64,000 nucleotides of DNA from assembly GCA_963698435.1 (NCBI GenBank), contig CAVOQV010000011.1, positions 1 to 64,000 on the forward strand, given 5' to 3'. Each line of letters begins with the position of its first letter. The first letter of the stretch is position 1. This document shows positions 10,014-18,939 of the stretch, in pieces. The position numbers and the translations under genes are program-made. The notes below the pieces were generated by a model. The model was not told the origin of the DNA. It worked only from the letters and a program-made list of their open reading frames with translations, and did not search any database. The stretch is from Sva-07 sp963698435 (GTDB lineage Bacteria > Actinomycetota > Acidimicrobiia > Acidimicrobiales > Ilumatobacteraceae).

Positions 10014-10273
10014 GCGAACCGTTCTACTCCCGCGCCCCCGACGTCGTCTGGCGCCTCGGCCCCGATCGGGTGTTGGTGCACTCCGTCGGCGCCGATCGTC
10101 GAACTCGGGATCTCCAGGGAGTTGCGGCCTTCGTGTGGATCTCACTCGACGAACCAGGAACCAGGGCGCAAGTCGTCGCTCGGTTGACCGAGTCGGAGAT
10201 CGTCGCTGACGCAGACAAGGCAATCAACCTGCTCGTGGCCAGCGGGTTGGTCGTTGCGAACGAGCCGGAATGA
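10010..10273 (+). CDS. PqqD-like peptide chaperone (first cassette)
   Basis: An 87-residue protein with the winged-helix-like PqqD fold: VWRLGPDRVLVHSVG strands, a helix around GVAAFVWISLDEPGTRAQVV, and a C-terminal INLLVASGLVVANEPE. PqqD-like proteins (RiPP recognition elements) bind a leader peptide and present it to a modifying enzyme; PqqD relatives beside HprK-related kinases also occur in exopolysaccharide loci, where the target is not known. It overlaps the epimerase stop by GTGA and the kinase start by ATGA, so all three are in one operon. No obvious RiPP precursor is encoded next to it. A second PqqD-like gene lies at 16.7 kb. Confidence 0.75.
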   Translation: MSEPFYSRAPDVVWRLGPDRVLVHSVGADRRTRDLQGVAAFVWISLDEPGTRAQVVARLTESEIVADADKAINLLVASGLVVANEPE

Positions 10274-11079
10274 CGCTGCTCGGTCCGTACGTCGCTCTCG
10301 GCTGCCCATTCGAAGTCGAAGCCTCACCATCCATCGCTTCACTACTGCGGAAGCGCTGCACGACCTGAGTAGCGACGACACACCCCGGCATCGGCTGAGA
10401 ACGACGCAGGACCGCTCGGGTAAGTGGACCGTTGGGTGGGATGGTGAAGAGCCATTCATCGGGGATGACTTCGACCATGCGCTCTACAACAGCCTCTCGG
10501 CCATCAACTCCCTCGCAGCACGCGAAGGGGCCAAGGACTGTGCGGTGCTGCACGCAGGATCGGTCGCAGTCGACGGCCGCGGAGTGGTGTTCGTCGGTCA
10601 CAGCGGCGCAGGGAAGTCCACCCTCACGGCTGCCATGGCGATGGCGGGACACGCCTATGTCGCCGACGAGGTGGCCGCGATCACTTCTGATACCAGAATC
10701 CGTGCGTTCCATCGACCGGTAGGGCTCCGCGCCGGCGGCGCTGCGGCCCTCGGCGTCGAGGTGCCCCCAGGCCCATTCGAGCTCACATATCCGCTTCGGC
10801 TCGGACACCGGGCAACGCTCATCGATGGCGCCCGACTCACTCGAATCTTCATCGTCGAACGCGTCGTCCGATGCAAGCTGCATCGGAAGTGACCGGGCTC
10901 ACCAGGTTGGAGCCTGCGTCAGCGCTCGTTCCGGTTGGCGAACCACGCGCTTGCCGCGGTGCAGAGCGTGCGACCTTTCGGCGCATTGACGCTACTCGTG
11001 AGAACCGTGCCGACATTCGCTACTCCGGTACGGCGAGGTTCGCGACGCTGTCGGGTCATCGAGGCTGACTACGCGCTGA
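10270..11079 (+). CDS. HPr kinase-related protein (first cassette, frameshifted)
   Basis: Reads MTLLGPYVALGCPFEVEAS from ATG 10270. After a frame change near 10320-10345 it continues as HRFTTAEALHDLSSDD..., with the Walker A loop GHSGAGKSTLTAAM and the later AYVADEVAAI strand typical of HprK-like kinases. The family's C-terminal part (ASEVTGLTRLEPASALV, then NHALAAVQSVRPFGALTLLV) follows in two further frames from about 10870 and 10935. I place the end at TGA 11077-11079 (frame RYGEVRDAV...), with 11138 possible. HprK-related kinases next to PqqD and nucleotidyltransferase genes are thought to modify a peptide or carrier; in the paeninodin lasso cluster such a kinase phosphorylates the peptide C-terminus. 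At least three indels break the frame. Confidence 0.65.
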
Positions 11080-11803
11080 GTAACGACTCGAACTCGAGAA
11101 CTCCTCGTGGAAGCAGAGACGCTTGCTTGCTGAGGTGACGCCAGCAAGAGACGTCGAACTCGGCGTCGCGGCTGCGTCAGGCTACTCGAGCGTCCAGTTG
11201 GCCGCTGTTGTAGGCACGAAAGTCGAAGTCGTATGGTCCGTCTGCAGGGCTTTCATCTGGGATGTTCGAGAACGTGCACGTGGAACGTCGTGTGACCCTC
11301 ACCGTGAGCCGTATCGCCGCTTACGAACTTGCCAGCTTGAGTCGTGGCTAAGGCAGCAGGGACACGCCGTCATCGGAGACGGTTCCAGAACTTCCCGTCG
11401 CGGAAAGAGGCACCACGGTCAGCCACGGAGCCTGTTCGCGTCACTGCCGCTCGTGCAGATTGGATTCTTCAGTACCACAGTGAAGGTTGCAACCTTGTTC
11501 GCAGGACCGTTCTGCACATCGACGGCGTTGGGCTCACGGTCGTGATGAGACGAACGCGGGCGATGAGATGATCGACGCAGCGCCGACGGTGACCACGCCA
11601 CCCGCCACCAATTTTGTCAATGCTCTCGACGGTCCACCGTGAGCCCTTCGTCAGGTCTGTTGCGCTGGTCAACATAGCTGGTCCGCGGCTCTCTGGCACA
11701 CTCATCTACCCCTGATGCAGACTTGCCCCCTACTCGGGGTGGTCTTGAAACCACAAGAAGCGACGACAGATTGGTTGCCGACGCCCTACTGGTTCAGCTC
11801 GAG
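11080..11803. other. Gap with no supportable gene, base composition unlike neighbours
   Basis: This 724-bp stretch is visibly richer in A and T than the flanking genes and lacks their strong third-position GC bias. Open frames exist on both strands, but none shows a domain, signal peptide or convincing start. Two short readable pieces are SYGPSAGLSSGMFENVHVE ending at about 11348 and a 24-codon frame from 11567 (MIDAAPTVTTPPATNFVNAL). I would not call either a gene without homologues. It may be decayed or recently acquired DNA between the first PqqD/HprK cassette and the Tat protein gene. Confidence 0.4.
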
Positions 11804-12364
11804 TCACGGGGCAAGACACGTGCCAGGTGTGCTCATCATCGGCATTGCAGCCAGCTGCCAGTTGGGGTTGCCGTTGGCCTGGTTTCTGTACATGTAGCGG
11901 TACTCGCGGCACTGGTATCCGACCGGCTGCCCAGTTGTGTCGAGGCACACGTAGCGGACGTACCACGTGAATTCGAACGCGTCGCCCCGCCGGAACGGGG
12001 AGTTGCCGGGCCCGGTCCCGGTCGCCGTGACGGTGACGAATCCGGCGCCAGGTACGTATGTTGATCCAGACGGATTCACGGTCACGTCGAGATTCCCGAT
12101 CACCTGGTTGACCACTGCATGCGAATCGACTCGCATCCCGCCCGGTGTGGAGCACATGACCCCGGGGCTGGTGATCTGCCACTTCGCCGATCGCTTGTCG
12201 TTGGCGGTCAGCGACAGGGATCGGGGCGTCGTGAGCCCCGGGCCGGCGGGTTGATCACCCGGAACGCTGCCCGCTGCGAAGACCGTCGACGACGACACCA
12301 TCGACGCGCCGGCGACGACTGCGCCACCGGCCATCATCTTCTTGAGTGCTTCTCGTCGGTCCAT
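11804..12364 (-). CDS. Tat-exported small protein
   Basis: This 186-residue protein begins MDRREALKKMMAGGAVVAGA, a twin-arginine signal peptide (RREALKK, then a weakly hydrophobic core and a Phe-Ala-Ala cleavage region near residue 30). The mature domain is beta-rich with several Cys (VMCSTPGG, YVCLDTTG, YQCREYRY, GTCLAP) that could form disulfides, and it has many aromatic residues. I recognise no known fold. A second Tat-signal protein in the same locus (18.9-19.8 kb) has the same design: twin-Arg leader, Cys-containing beta-like domain, position next to a PqqD/HprK cassette. It may be a surface protein or a substrate of that system. It points toward the kinase gene, so transcription is separate. 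Confidence 0.7.
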   Translation of the reverse strand: MDRREALKKMMAGGAVVAGASMVSSSTVFAAGSVPGDQPAGPGLTTPRSLSLTANDKRSAKWQITSPGVMCSTPGGMRVDSHAVVNQVIGNLDVTVNPSGSTYVPGAGFVTVTATGTGPGNSPFRRGDAFEFTWYVRYVCLDTTGQPVGYQCREYRYMYRNQANGNPNWQLAAMPMMSTPGTCLAP

Positions 12365-12415
12365 CGCTCGCTCTTCCGACCACCCCCTTCGGACGGTCGT
12401 CCACGCGAGCGGTCA

Positions 12416-13619
12416 TCACGACGTCAGGATCCATGCGTGGTATCGATCGACGAGGCCGGACCACAGTCGTGCCCGGTCGAAGTTCTCCACCACCCAGAGG
12501 GTTTCTTGACGTTCGCTTGAAGATCGACCGATTCCGGCGTCTACTTGAGCGACAATTTCCTCGCTGAGCGCGTCGACGTCACCGACGGCGACCAGCGCCG
12601 AGCCGGGTGCCACCGCATCGACCGTGCCGGTCGCGGCGTACCCGACCACCGGCACGCCGCACAGCTGCGCCTCCAAGCGGCACGTTCGGCAGACCCTCCC
12701 GGTAGGAGGGGAACGCCAGCACGTCCATCGCCCGGTAGGCCACGCCGGTGTGGTCGAGCCACGGCACGGTCACGATCCGTTCGTCGCGCTCGATCGTCGC
12801 CCGCACGTCGGGCGGGACCGGGTCGCCATCCTCGAACTGGCCGACCAGCAGCAGCCACACGTCGGGCCGCTGTCGCAGCGTCGACGTGAAGACGCTGCGT
12901 CAGGTCGGCGATGCCCTTGTCGCGGGTGAAGCGCCCGACGAACCCGACGACCGTCGCGTCGGCCGGCAACCCGAACCGCTCACGGGCCTCGGCCCGGGTC
13001 GGCAGCACGTCGTCGGCGAACCGGGACACGTCGATGCCGTTGCCCGAACCGCCGCCGATCACCTCGCCGCGACCGGGCCGATCAGGCCCTCGTGCTCACC
13101 GATCTCCAGCAGGCTGCGGCTGTTGAACACCACGTGGTTCGCGGAGTGAATCGCGATCCACTCCAACGAACGGAACAGGCGCCGCCGCCAGCCGGTCGCC
13201 GTCTCGAACCGGAACCCTCGCACCACGTACACCCGCACCGGCACCCGGCACATCCAGGCGGCCAGCATCCCCAGCAACCCGGCCTTCGGCGTCGACGCGT
13301 TGACGATCGTCGGTCGCAGCCGGCGGATCAGCCGGATCGTCGCCCACAGCGCCCGAAGATCGGCGATCGGGGACGGCTCGCGCACGAACGGGAGATGCTC
13401 GACGGTCACGCCGTCGTCCCACTTGCCGGGCTCGGGCGGTGAGTCGGGTTCCGCGCGTCGTGCGGCCACCGTCACGTCGAAGCCGTGTTCGTGCAGGTAG
13501 CCGAGCTGCCCGCGCACGAGCACGCTCGAGATCTCGTCGGTCAGCAGGTACAGCACCCTCGTGCGCGGCGCATCCGCCCGACCCGCTGGGTCGGCGTTCA
13601 CCGGGTCAGAGGAGTTCAC
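12416..13619 (-). CDS. Glycosyltransferase family 4 (several frameshifts)
   Basis: A GT-B fold, retaining glycosyltransferase acting on the cytoplasmic side of the membrane. The N-terminal half (RVLYLLTDEISSVLVRGQLG..., STPKAGLLGMLAAW) runs from ATG 13619 to about 13065. The next piece, GNGIDVSRFADD...VVGFVGRFTRDKGI, is the donor-domain start; then WLLLVGQFEDGD, DVLAFPSYREGLPNV (the acidic EGLP motif that binds the nucleotide sugar), and CGVPVVGYAATGTVDAV with the end at 12416. Three or more frame changes occur near 13060, 12860-12900 and 12680. Length is normal at about 400 residues. Its start overlaps the stop of the UDP-sugar dehydrogenase gene by 14 bp, indicating one operon. Confidence 0.82.
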
Positions 13620-14905
13620 CGCGGAACTCGTGGCCCTTCAGCAGGTTCTTGGTGTCGAACACCAGGGACGCGTGCTCGGCGATGATCGCGGGATCGAACT
13701 CTGGATGGTCCACCAGCACGACCACCACATCGGCCGCCGTCAGCTCCTCCTGGGAGAACGGCACCAACGAATCGGCCAGATGGAGTGCGTTCACCTCGGG
13801 GATGTACGGGTCGCAGAACCGCACGTCGGCGCCGCTCGCCTGCAGCCGCGCGGCCACGTGTACCGACGGGCTCTCGCGCCAGTCGCTCGTCGCCTTCTTG
13901 TAGGCCAACCCCAGCAGCAGCACCCGGCTGCCGTTGACCGACTTGCGTTCACGGTTCAGCATCGCCGTCACCCGGTCGTGCACGTAGTCGGGCATGTGCT
14001 CGTTGACGTCGTTGGCCAACTCGACGAACCGGAACGTGTGGCCCAGGTGCTGCTTCACCCGCCAGGCCAGGTAGCTCGGGTCGATCGGCAGACAGTGGCC
14101 GCCGACACCGGGGCCCGGCGTGAACTTCATGAACCCGAACGGCTTGGTCGCCGCTGCGTCGATCGCCCGCCACACGTCGACGTCGAGGTCGCGGGCGAAC
14201 ATCGCCAGCTCGTTGACCAGCGCGATGTTGACGTGACGGAACGTGTTCTCCAACAGCTTCACCAACTCGGCCTCGGCACACGAGCCCGACCGGCACCGTC
14301 TGGTCGACCAGCGCCGAGAAGAACGCGTCGACGACGGCGAGACCATCGGGCGTCGAACCGCTGACCACCTTGGGGGTGTTCACCAGGCCGTGGGTGGGGT
14401 TGCCGGGATCGATCCGCTCGGGGGAGTAGCCGAGGAAGAACTGGTCCTCCGTCAAACCCGAACCGTCGGCCAGGATCGGACCGAGCAGTTCGTTCGTCGT
14501 GCCCGGATAGGTGGTGCTCTCGAGGATCACACACGCTCCGGGTTGCATGTGGGCGGCCAGGTCGCGGCCGGCGTGCTCGATGTACGACAGATCGGGCAGG
14601 CCGTCGCGCAGGGGAGTGGGCACGCTGATCACGGCCACGTCGAAGCCCTCGAGGTCGGCGGGGTCGACCGTGGGGGAGTAGCCCTCGTGCAGGGCCCGCG
14701 TCAGTTCCTCGTCGGAGATGTCGCCGACGTAGCTCTCGCCGGCGAGCAGCGACTCCACGCGCTCGACGGACGCCTCGAAGCCGACCACCCGGAATCCGAC
14801 CTCGACGGCCCGCATCGCCACCGGCAGGCCCACATAGCCCTGCCCGACCACCACCACCTTCGCCGTGCGGTCATTGATCTTCTGGATGGCCTCGTCGGCG
14901 TTCAT
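13606..14905 (-). CDS. UDP-N-acetylhexosamine dehydrogenase (one frameshift)
   Basis: A nucleotide-sugar 6-dehydrogenase of the UDP-glucose/UDP-ManNAc dehydrogenase family, which oxidises the C6 hydroxyl to a carboxylate with two NAD+. The N-terminal Rossmann motif VVVGQGYVGLPVAMRA is at about residues 18-33. ILESTTYPGTT and FFLGYSPERIDPG identify the WbpA/UDP-GlcNAc 6-dehydrogenase type. PGPGVGGHCLPIDPSYLAW contains the catalytic Cys, and GLAYKKATSDWRESP is the C-terminal signature. The frame changes once near 14280, between VDQTVPVG and SCAEAELVKLLENTFRHVNI. The product is a uronic-acid sugar for the surface glycan. Confidence 0.88.
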
Positions 14906-14942
14906 CGTGCTCCTGGATGGTTGATGTCGTGTCGTGTGATGG

Positions 14943-15672
14943 TCATGGCGTGATCGGGCGGGCCGGCACGCCGACGACGGTGACGCCGGGCTCGACGTCG
15001 GCGGTCACCACCGCGCCGGCGCCGACGAAGGCCCCCGCGCCGATCGTGACGCCGGGGAGCACGTTGGCACCCGTACCGATCGTGACGGCCTCGCCGAGGT
15101 GCACGTTGCCGCTCACCGTCGCCCCCGGATAGACGCTGACGAAGTCGTCGAGCACCGAATCGTGCCCGATCGTGGAGTTGACGTGCAGTTGCGTGTGGCG
15201 CCCGAGCGTGATGTTCGTCGTCACACGGCTGCCGGCGGTGAGGATGCAGCCCTCGGCGATCCGGTTGTCGCCCCCCACGGTCGCCATCGGGTGGATGAGG
15301 GTGAGCGCCTGTCGCCCCGCCGCCGTCAGCCGCTCGTCGAGCCGCCGGCGCACCTCGCCGGCGCCGATCGCGATGACGTAGCCGGCGTCGTCGCTGATGC
15401 TCGCGCCGCGGTGCGCGCCGTGTTTCGCGCCGTGGTCGGTGCCGTCGTTCGCGCCGTGGCTCGGGTCGTCGGGACTGGTGCACAGGTCGTCGACGCAGCC
15501 GAGTCTCGACGTTCCGAGGCGAGCCAACAGATCATCCGACGTGGCCGAGGTCGTCGACGTAGCCGATCAGCTCCACACCGGCACCGGCGGCGTTCATCGA
15601 CTCGACGACGTCGTGTACCTCACGGCCGAAGCCACCGGCCCCCACGATCACCAGTTGGGCGCGCACCGTCAC
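14943..15672 (-). CDS. NeuD/PglD-type sugar O-acyltransferase (one frameshift)
   Basis: The N-terminus reads VRAQLVIVGAGGFGREVHDV, the nucleotide-binding-like PglD_N domain. After a frame change near 15535 the protein runs into an odd His/Asp/Gly stretch (residues about 60-80), then the left-handed beta-helix acyltransferase: IHPMATVGGDNRIAEGCIL, TTNITLGRHTQLHVNSTIGH, DFVSVYPGATVSGNV, GAFVGAGAVVTADVEP. The catalytic His is in NSTIGHDS. These enzymes transfer acetyl groups to amino sugars in bacterial glycans. I chose GTG 15672, with GTG 15666 equally possible. It diverges by 36 bp from the sugar transferase gene and lies upstream of the dehydrogenase gene on the same strand. Confidence 0.82.
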
Positions 15673-15708
15673 GGGCGTGACGCTATCGCTCCACCTACGC
15701 TCAGCCGG

Positions 15709-16338
15709 ATGACCCCCGCACGCTGGCTGCACTCCCCGGTGAAGCGGGCGTTCGATGCGACCGTCGCCGCTGCGGTTCTGCTGCTGGTCAGCCCGCTCGT
15801 CGTCGCCACCGCGATCGCCGTGCGGCTCCGGCTCGGGGCTCCGGTGCTGTTCCGTCAGCCGCGCGCCGGCCTGCACGGTGAGCCGATCGAGATCGTGAAG
15901 TTCCGCAGCATGACCGACGCTCGTGACGCCGTGGGCGAACTGCTGCCCGACGAACAGCGGCTCCCGCCGTTCGGTCGCCTCCTGCGCTCGAGCAGCCTCG
16001 ACGAACTGCCGCAACTGTGGACCGTGGTGCGCGGCGACATGAGCCTCATCGGGCCCCGTCCGCTGCCGCTGACCTACGTCGACCGGTACAGCCCCGAGCA
16101 ACGCCGCCGCCTCGACGCCATTCCGGGCATCACCGGCTGGGCCCAGGTGCACGGACGCAACGCCCTCGATTGGCCAACCAAGCTGGCGTACGACGTCTGG
16201 TACGTCGACAACGCATCGCCCCGCGTCGACCTGAAGATCATCGGGCTCACCCTCCGAGCCGTGTTCTCGCGCAGCGGGATCAACGCCATCGATCACGTGA
16301 CCATGCACGAGTTCCTCGGCGACAACCCGCAGCGATGA
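15709..16338 (+). CDS. Initiating sugar-phosphate transferase (PglC/WbaP type)
   Basis: This 209-residue monotopic phosphoglycosyl transferase moves a sugar-1-phosphate from a nucleotide donor to undecaprenyl phosphate, the first step of repeat-unit assembly. The N-terminal re-entrant helix is KRAFDATVAAAVLLLVSPL and a longer one follows; GEPIEIVKFRSMTD is the conserved loop; SSSLDELPQLWTVVRGDMSL holds the catalytic Asp-Glu pair; and GPRPLPLTYV and PGITGWAQVHGRN complete the family signature. The small size lacks the extra four-helix N-terminal domain of WbaP. Its stop codon lies inside the first unit of a 61-bp tandem repeat array. Confidence 0.94.
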   Translation: MTPARWLHSPVKRAFDATVAAAVLLLVSPLVVATAIAVRLRLGAPVLFRQPRAGLHGEPIEIVKFRSMTDARDAVGELLPDEQRLPPFGRLLRSSSLDELPQLWTVVRGDMSLIGPRPLPLTYVDRYSPEQRRRLDAIPGITGWAQVHGRNALDWPTKLAYDVWYVDNASPRVDLKIIGLTLRAVFSRSGINAIDHVTMHEFLGDNPQR

Positions 16339-16626
16339 GCGAGGTGCGCGTATGTGGTGGTGTGGCTCATCGCTGGTGGTGATCAGGGCGTTGCGATGAG
16401 CGGGGTGCGCGTATGTGGTGGTGTGGCTCATCGTTGGCGGTGGTCGGGGCGTTGCGATGAGCGGGGTGCGCGTATGTGGTGGTGTGGCTCATCGTTGGTG
16501 GTGGTGGGGGTGTTGCGATGAGCGGGGTGTCCGTATGTGGTGGTGTGGCTCATCGCTGGTGGTGGTCGGGGTGTTGCGATGAGCGGGGTGTCCGTATGTG
16601 GTGGTGTGGCTCATCGCTGGCGGTGA
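16334..16626. repeat. Five tandem 61-bp units with inverted-repeat arms
   Basis: Units start at 16334, 16395, 16456, 16517 and 16578, each exactly 61 bp on. Each begins GATGAGCG and, 31 bases on, has GCTCATCG, an 8-bp inverted repeat that could fold a hairpin, with a G/T-rich loop. The units differ at a few bases (gcgcgtat or gtccgtat) and the last fades after about 48 bp. Because 61 is not a multiple of 3, the array cannot encode a repeated protein. The first unit includes the sugar transferase stop. It fills the gap before the PqqD-like gene and may act as a terminator array or be a simple amplification. Confidence 0.85.
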
Positions 16627-16713
16627 CCGTCGCTAGCGGTGGTCGTCTGCCGGTGGGGTGGCTTCGGGTCCGAGGTCGTTGACGTTGGCCATCGGGGCGG
16701 GCATCCTGTGGCC

Positions 16714-17085
16714 GTGACCGACGCCGGCTTCGACCCGAGCGACACCCCGCTCGGCGTCGACGGCGTGGAGACCGCGGTGTTCGACGGCGAAGCCGTGCTG
16801 TTCCACGAGAGTGCGTCGATGGTCCATCGGCTCAACGCCGTCGCCGGCGCCGTGTGGCTGCTCTGCGACGGCGAGACCACCGTCGCCTCGATGCCCGACG
16901 AACTCGCCGAGGTGTTCTCCGTGCCCGCCGCCGACCTCGTCAGCCCGATCGGCGAGGCACTCGAGAGCCTCGGCGCCGCCGGCCTGCTCGTCGGCCGCGA
17001 CGGCCCGATCCACCTGCCGCTCGTGCCCGATCCGCAACGATCCGCGGACGGCACCCCGATCCTCGTCGCCCCGCCCGATCCTTGA
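16714..17085 (+). CDS. PqqD-like protein (second cassette)
   Basis: A 123-residue protein from GTG 16714. The core ETAVFDGEAVLFHESASMVH, RLNAVAGAVWLLCDGETTVA, DLVSPIGEALESLGAAGLLV matches the PqqD fold (N-x-x-A-G-x-V-W before the helical part is typical of PqqD relatives near HprK-like kinases). It is longer than the first copy, with an extra Pro/Asp C-terminal tail. It precedes by 21 bp a 268-residue protein of unknown function and then an HprK-like kinase, so a second, differently built cassette lies in the same locus. The start is set by conservation, as the frame is open upstream into the repeat array. Confidence 0.75.
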   Translation: MTDAGFDPSDTPLGVDGVETAVFDGEAVLFHESASMVHRLNAVAGAVWLLCDGETTVASMPDELAEVFSVPAADLVSPIGEALESLGAAGLLVGRDGPIHLPLVPDPQRSADGTPILVAPPDP

Positions 17086-17106
17086 GGCACGCCGAGCGAC
17101 CGCTCC

Positions 17107-17913
17107 GTGTGGGCGGACACCGTGACCTTGCGCGTCGGCGAACAGCTCGTCGGCGTCCGGCCCGACACCGACACGACCGCAGCCCGGATCCGCACGGTGT
17201 TCGCCGCCTGGCTCGACGGCGACGCGACGGGCGAGCAGGGTGAGCCCGTTCCGTGGGCGTTCAGCCTGCGCCTCGACACCGCCCGGACCGGTCGAGGTCC
17301 CAAGCCGGTGCCGCAACTGCGAATCGGCAGCTCGCTGCTCGCCCGGTCGCGTAACGCTGACGACATGCTGCACGCGCTCGACGCCGTGCTCGGCGGCGTG
17401 CTCGCCCGCCAGGACGACACCCGCTGCTGGCTCGGGCTGCGCACGTTCGCTGTCGACGATCGGGCCGTGCTGGTCGACGCCACACGCCCGGCGCTCATCG
17501 CCGATCCCACTCTCACCCGCGCCGGCGTCGCGGAGCTGCCCGTCTGGACGGTGGCCGTCGACGGCAACACCGTGAACGTGCCGCCACCGCTCACCGCCGC
17601 TGACGGGTCGACACCCGGTGGATCTCGCTACACGCTGGCAGGGATCGTCGGGCTCGACGCGTGCAACCACCACGCCCACGCCGACGATCAGGCCGACGCC
17701 CACGTCAACGACCTTGCCGACCATCTCGCCGAACACCATCCGTCGACGGCTGGTGCGCTGCTCGCGCGCTTCGCCGCGCGCCACCCTTCGAACGAGTGGT
17801 TCCACACGGTCGAACGGCTCGTCGACGCCGGGCACGTCCGCCTGAGTACCGACCGCGACAACGCCGCCGAACACATCCGCCGACTCCTTGCCGCGGGGCG
17901 GCCGGCGAGTTGA
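17107..17913 (+). CDS. Unknown protein between PqqD-like and HprK-like genes
   Basis: A 268-residue soluble protein that I do not recognise. It has strands such as TVTLRVGEQLVGVRPDTDTT, a mid-part FSLRLDTARTGRGPKPVPQL and TRCWLGLRTFAVDDRAVLVD, and a His/Asp-rich helical end (DACNHHAHADDQADAHVNDL). There is no signal peptide, transmembrane helix or P-loop. The reading frame is clean with normal codon bias. It starts at GTG 17107 and its stop overlaps the TTG start of the kinase gene, so it is an integral member of the second PqqD/HprK cassette. Some HprK-type cassettes carry a second kinase-like protein, but the Walker A loop is absent here, so this would be a degenerate form at best. Confidence 0.6.
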   Translation: MWADTVTLRVGEQLVGVRPDTDTTAARIRTVFAAWLDGDATGEQGEPVPWAFSLRLDTARTGRGPKPVPQLRIGSSLLARSRNADDMLHALDAVLGGVLARQDDTRCWLGLRTFAVDDRAVLVDATRPALIADPTLTRAGVAELPVWTVAVDGNTVNVPPPLTAADGSTPGGSRYTLAGIVGLDACNHHAHADDQADAHVNDLADHLAEHHPSTAGALLARFAARHPSNEWFHTVERLVDAGHVRLSTDRDNAAEHIRRLLAAGRPAS

Positions 17914-18920
17914 CGCGCCGAGCCGCCGTGGATTCCCGCGCCTTCGACGCCCACGGCGTCACCTTCACGATCTCGTCGCCCGACGAGGCGGTCGTGGCCG
18001 CGTTCGACGATCTCCTCGTCGACTTCCGGGCGACCGCTGGTGCACTGGTTGCGCCTCGGTTGCGGTACTCGGTGGAGCCCATACCGGCGGAGGGCAACGA
18101 CGACACGTGGTACCGGGTCACCGCCGGTGACGACACCGTGTACGCGTCGCTGCTCGAGGGCTCGTTGGTCTCGCACCTCCTGATGGACGTGAACGCCCGC
18201 GCCTCGATCGCCTGCCGGAACGAGGGCACCGTTCCTCTGCACGCCGGCACCGTCGCCGGGGCGACCGGAGCGATCGTGCTGCCGGGCGCATCGCACTCGG
18301 GCAAGACCACCATCACCACGGCGCTCGCTGCGGCCGGCCATCGATTCGTCGCCGACGAGGTCAGCCGGCTCGACCCCGATGCCTTGACGATCGCCCCCTA
18401 TGGCAAGCCGGTGGCGCTGCGGGCCGCATCGGTCGAGCTGCTCGCACCAGCGATCACCCGGCTCCGCCGACCCGGGAGCCGCTTCGAGATCGACGAACGG
18501 TTCGTGCCTCCCTCCGAACTGCGCCCGTCCACCGAACCATCAACAGATCCGTCTGTTGGCAGCCCGGCGGCCCTGCCGATGCCCACCTCGGCGGGCCCGC
18601 TCAAGGGAGGCACGATCGAACCCTCTGCCGGCGTGGCCACCGAGCCGGTCCCGGTCGCTGCGATCGTCTTTCCTCGCTTCGACGCGGCCGGCCAGCACCG
18701 CTTTGTTCCGCTCAGCCAGGCCGAGACGCTCGAACGTCTCGTGCAGTGCACTCTCGGTGTGGCCTCGACGCCGGTCGGTGTCGACGTGTTCCGCATCCTG
18801 GAACGGCTCGCCCGGGCGGTTCCCGGCCACGAGCTCGCCTACAGCGAACTGCCCATGGCGCTCGGCGAACTGTCGCCGCTGATGACCGATCCGGGACAGC
18901 ATCCCCCACCCGCGAAGTGA
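17910..18920 (+). CDS. HPr kinase-related protein (second cassette)
   Basis: A 336-residue protein read without frameshift from TTG 17910 (GTG 17928 is an alternative). It has an N-terminal beta domain (AHGVTFTISSPDEAVVAAFD), the pre-P-loop strand EGTVPLHAGTVAGATGAIVL, the Walker A loop GASHSGKTTITTAL, and RFVADEVSRLDPD, the acidic motif that follows in HprK-like kinases. A Pro/Ser/Thr-rich insertion of roughly 45 residues (about 208-250) interrupts the C-terminal half, which the first-cassette kinase does not show. The end has DVFRILERLARAVPGHELAY. It should bind ATP; the phosphoacceptor is unknown. It is followed 19 bp later by a Tat-exported protein gene. Confidence 0.72.
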   Translation: MTRRAAVDSRAFDAHGVTFTISSPDEAVVAAFDDLLVDFRATAGALVAPRLRYSVEPIPAEGNDDTWYRVTAGDDTVYASLLEGSLVSHLLMDVNARASIACRNEGTVPLHAGTVAGATGAIVLPGASHSGKTTITTALAAAGHRFVADEVSRLDPDALTIAPYGKPVALRAASVELLAPAITRLRRPGSRFEIDERFVPPSELRPSTEPSTDPSVGSPAALPMPTSAGPLKGGTIEPSAGVATEPVPVAAIVFPRFDAAGQHRFVPLSQAETLERLVQCTLGVASTPVGVDVFRILERLARAVPGHELAYSELPMALGELSPLMTDPGQHPPPAK

Positions 18921-18939
18921 GCCTCAGTAGCGTTTTCGC

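Noticed and set aside
8116..10209. One long 697-residue open frame
   Set aside because: It is open only because it links pieces of the nucleotidyltransferase and epimerase genes across frameshifts with Arg-rich nonsense between them; known motifs lie in different frames at each end.
16476..16682. Coding frame across the 61-bp tandem units
   Set aside because: The period is not a multiple of 3, so frames change from unit to unit; no start site and no known domain.
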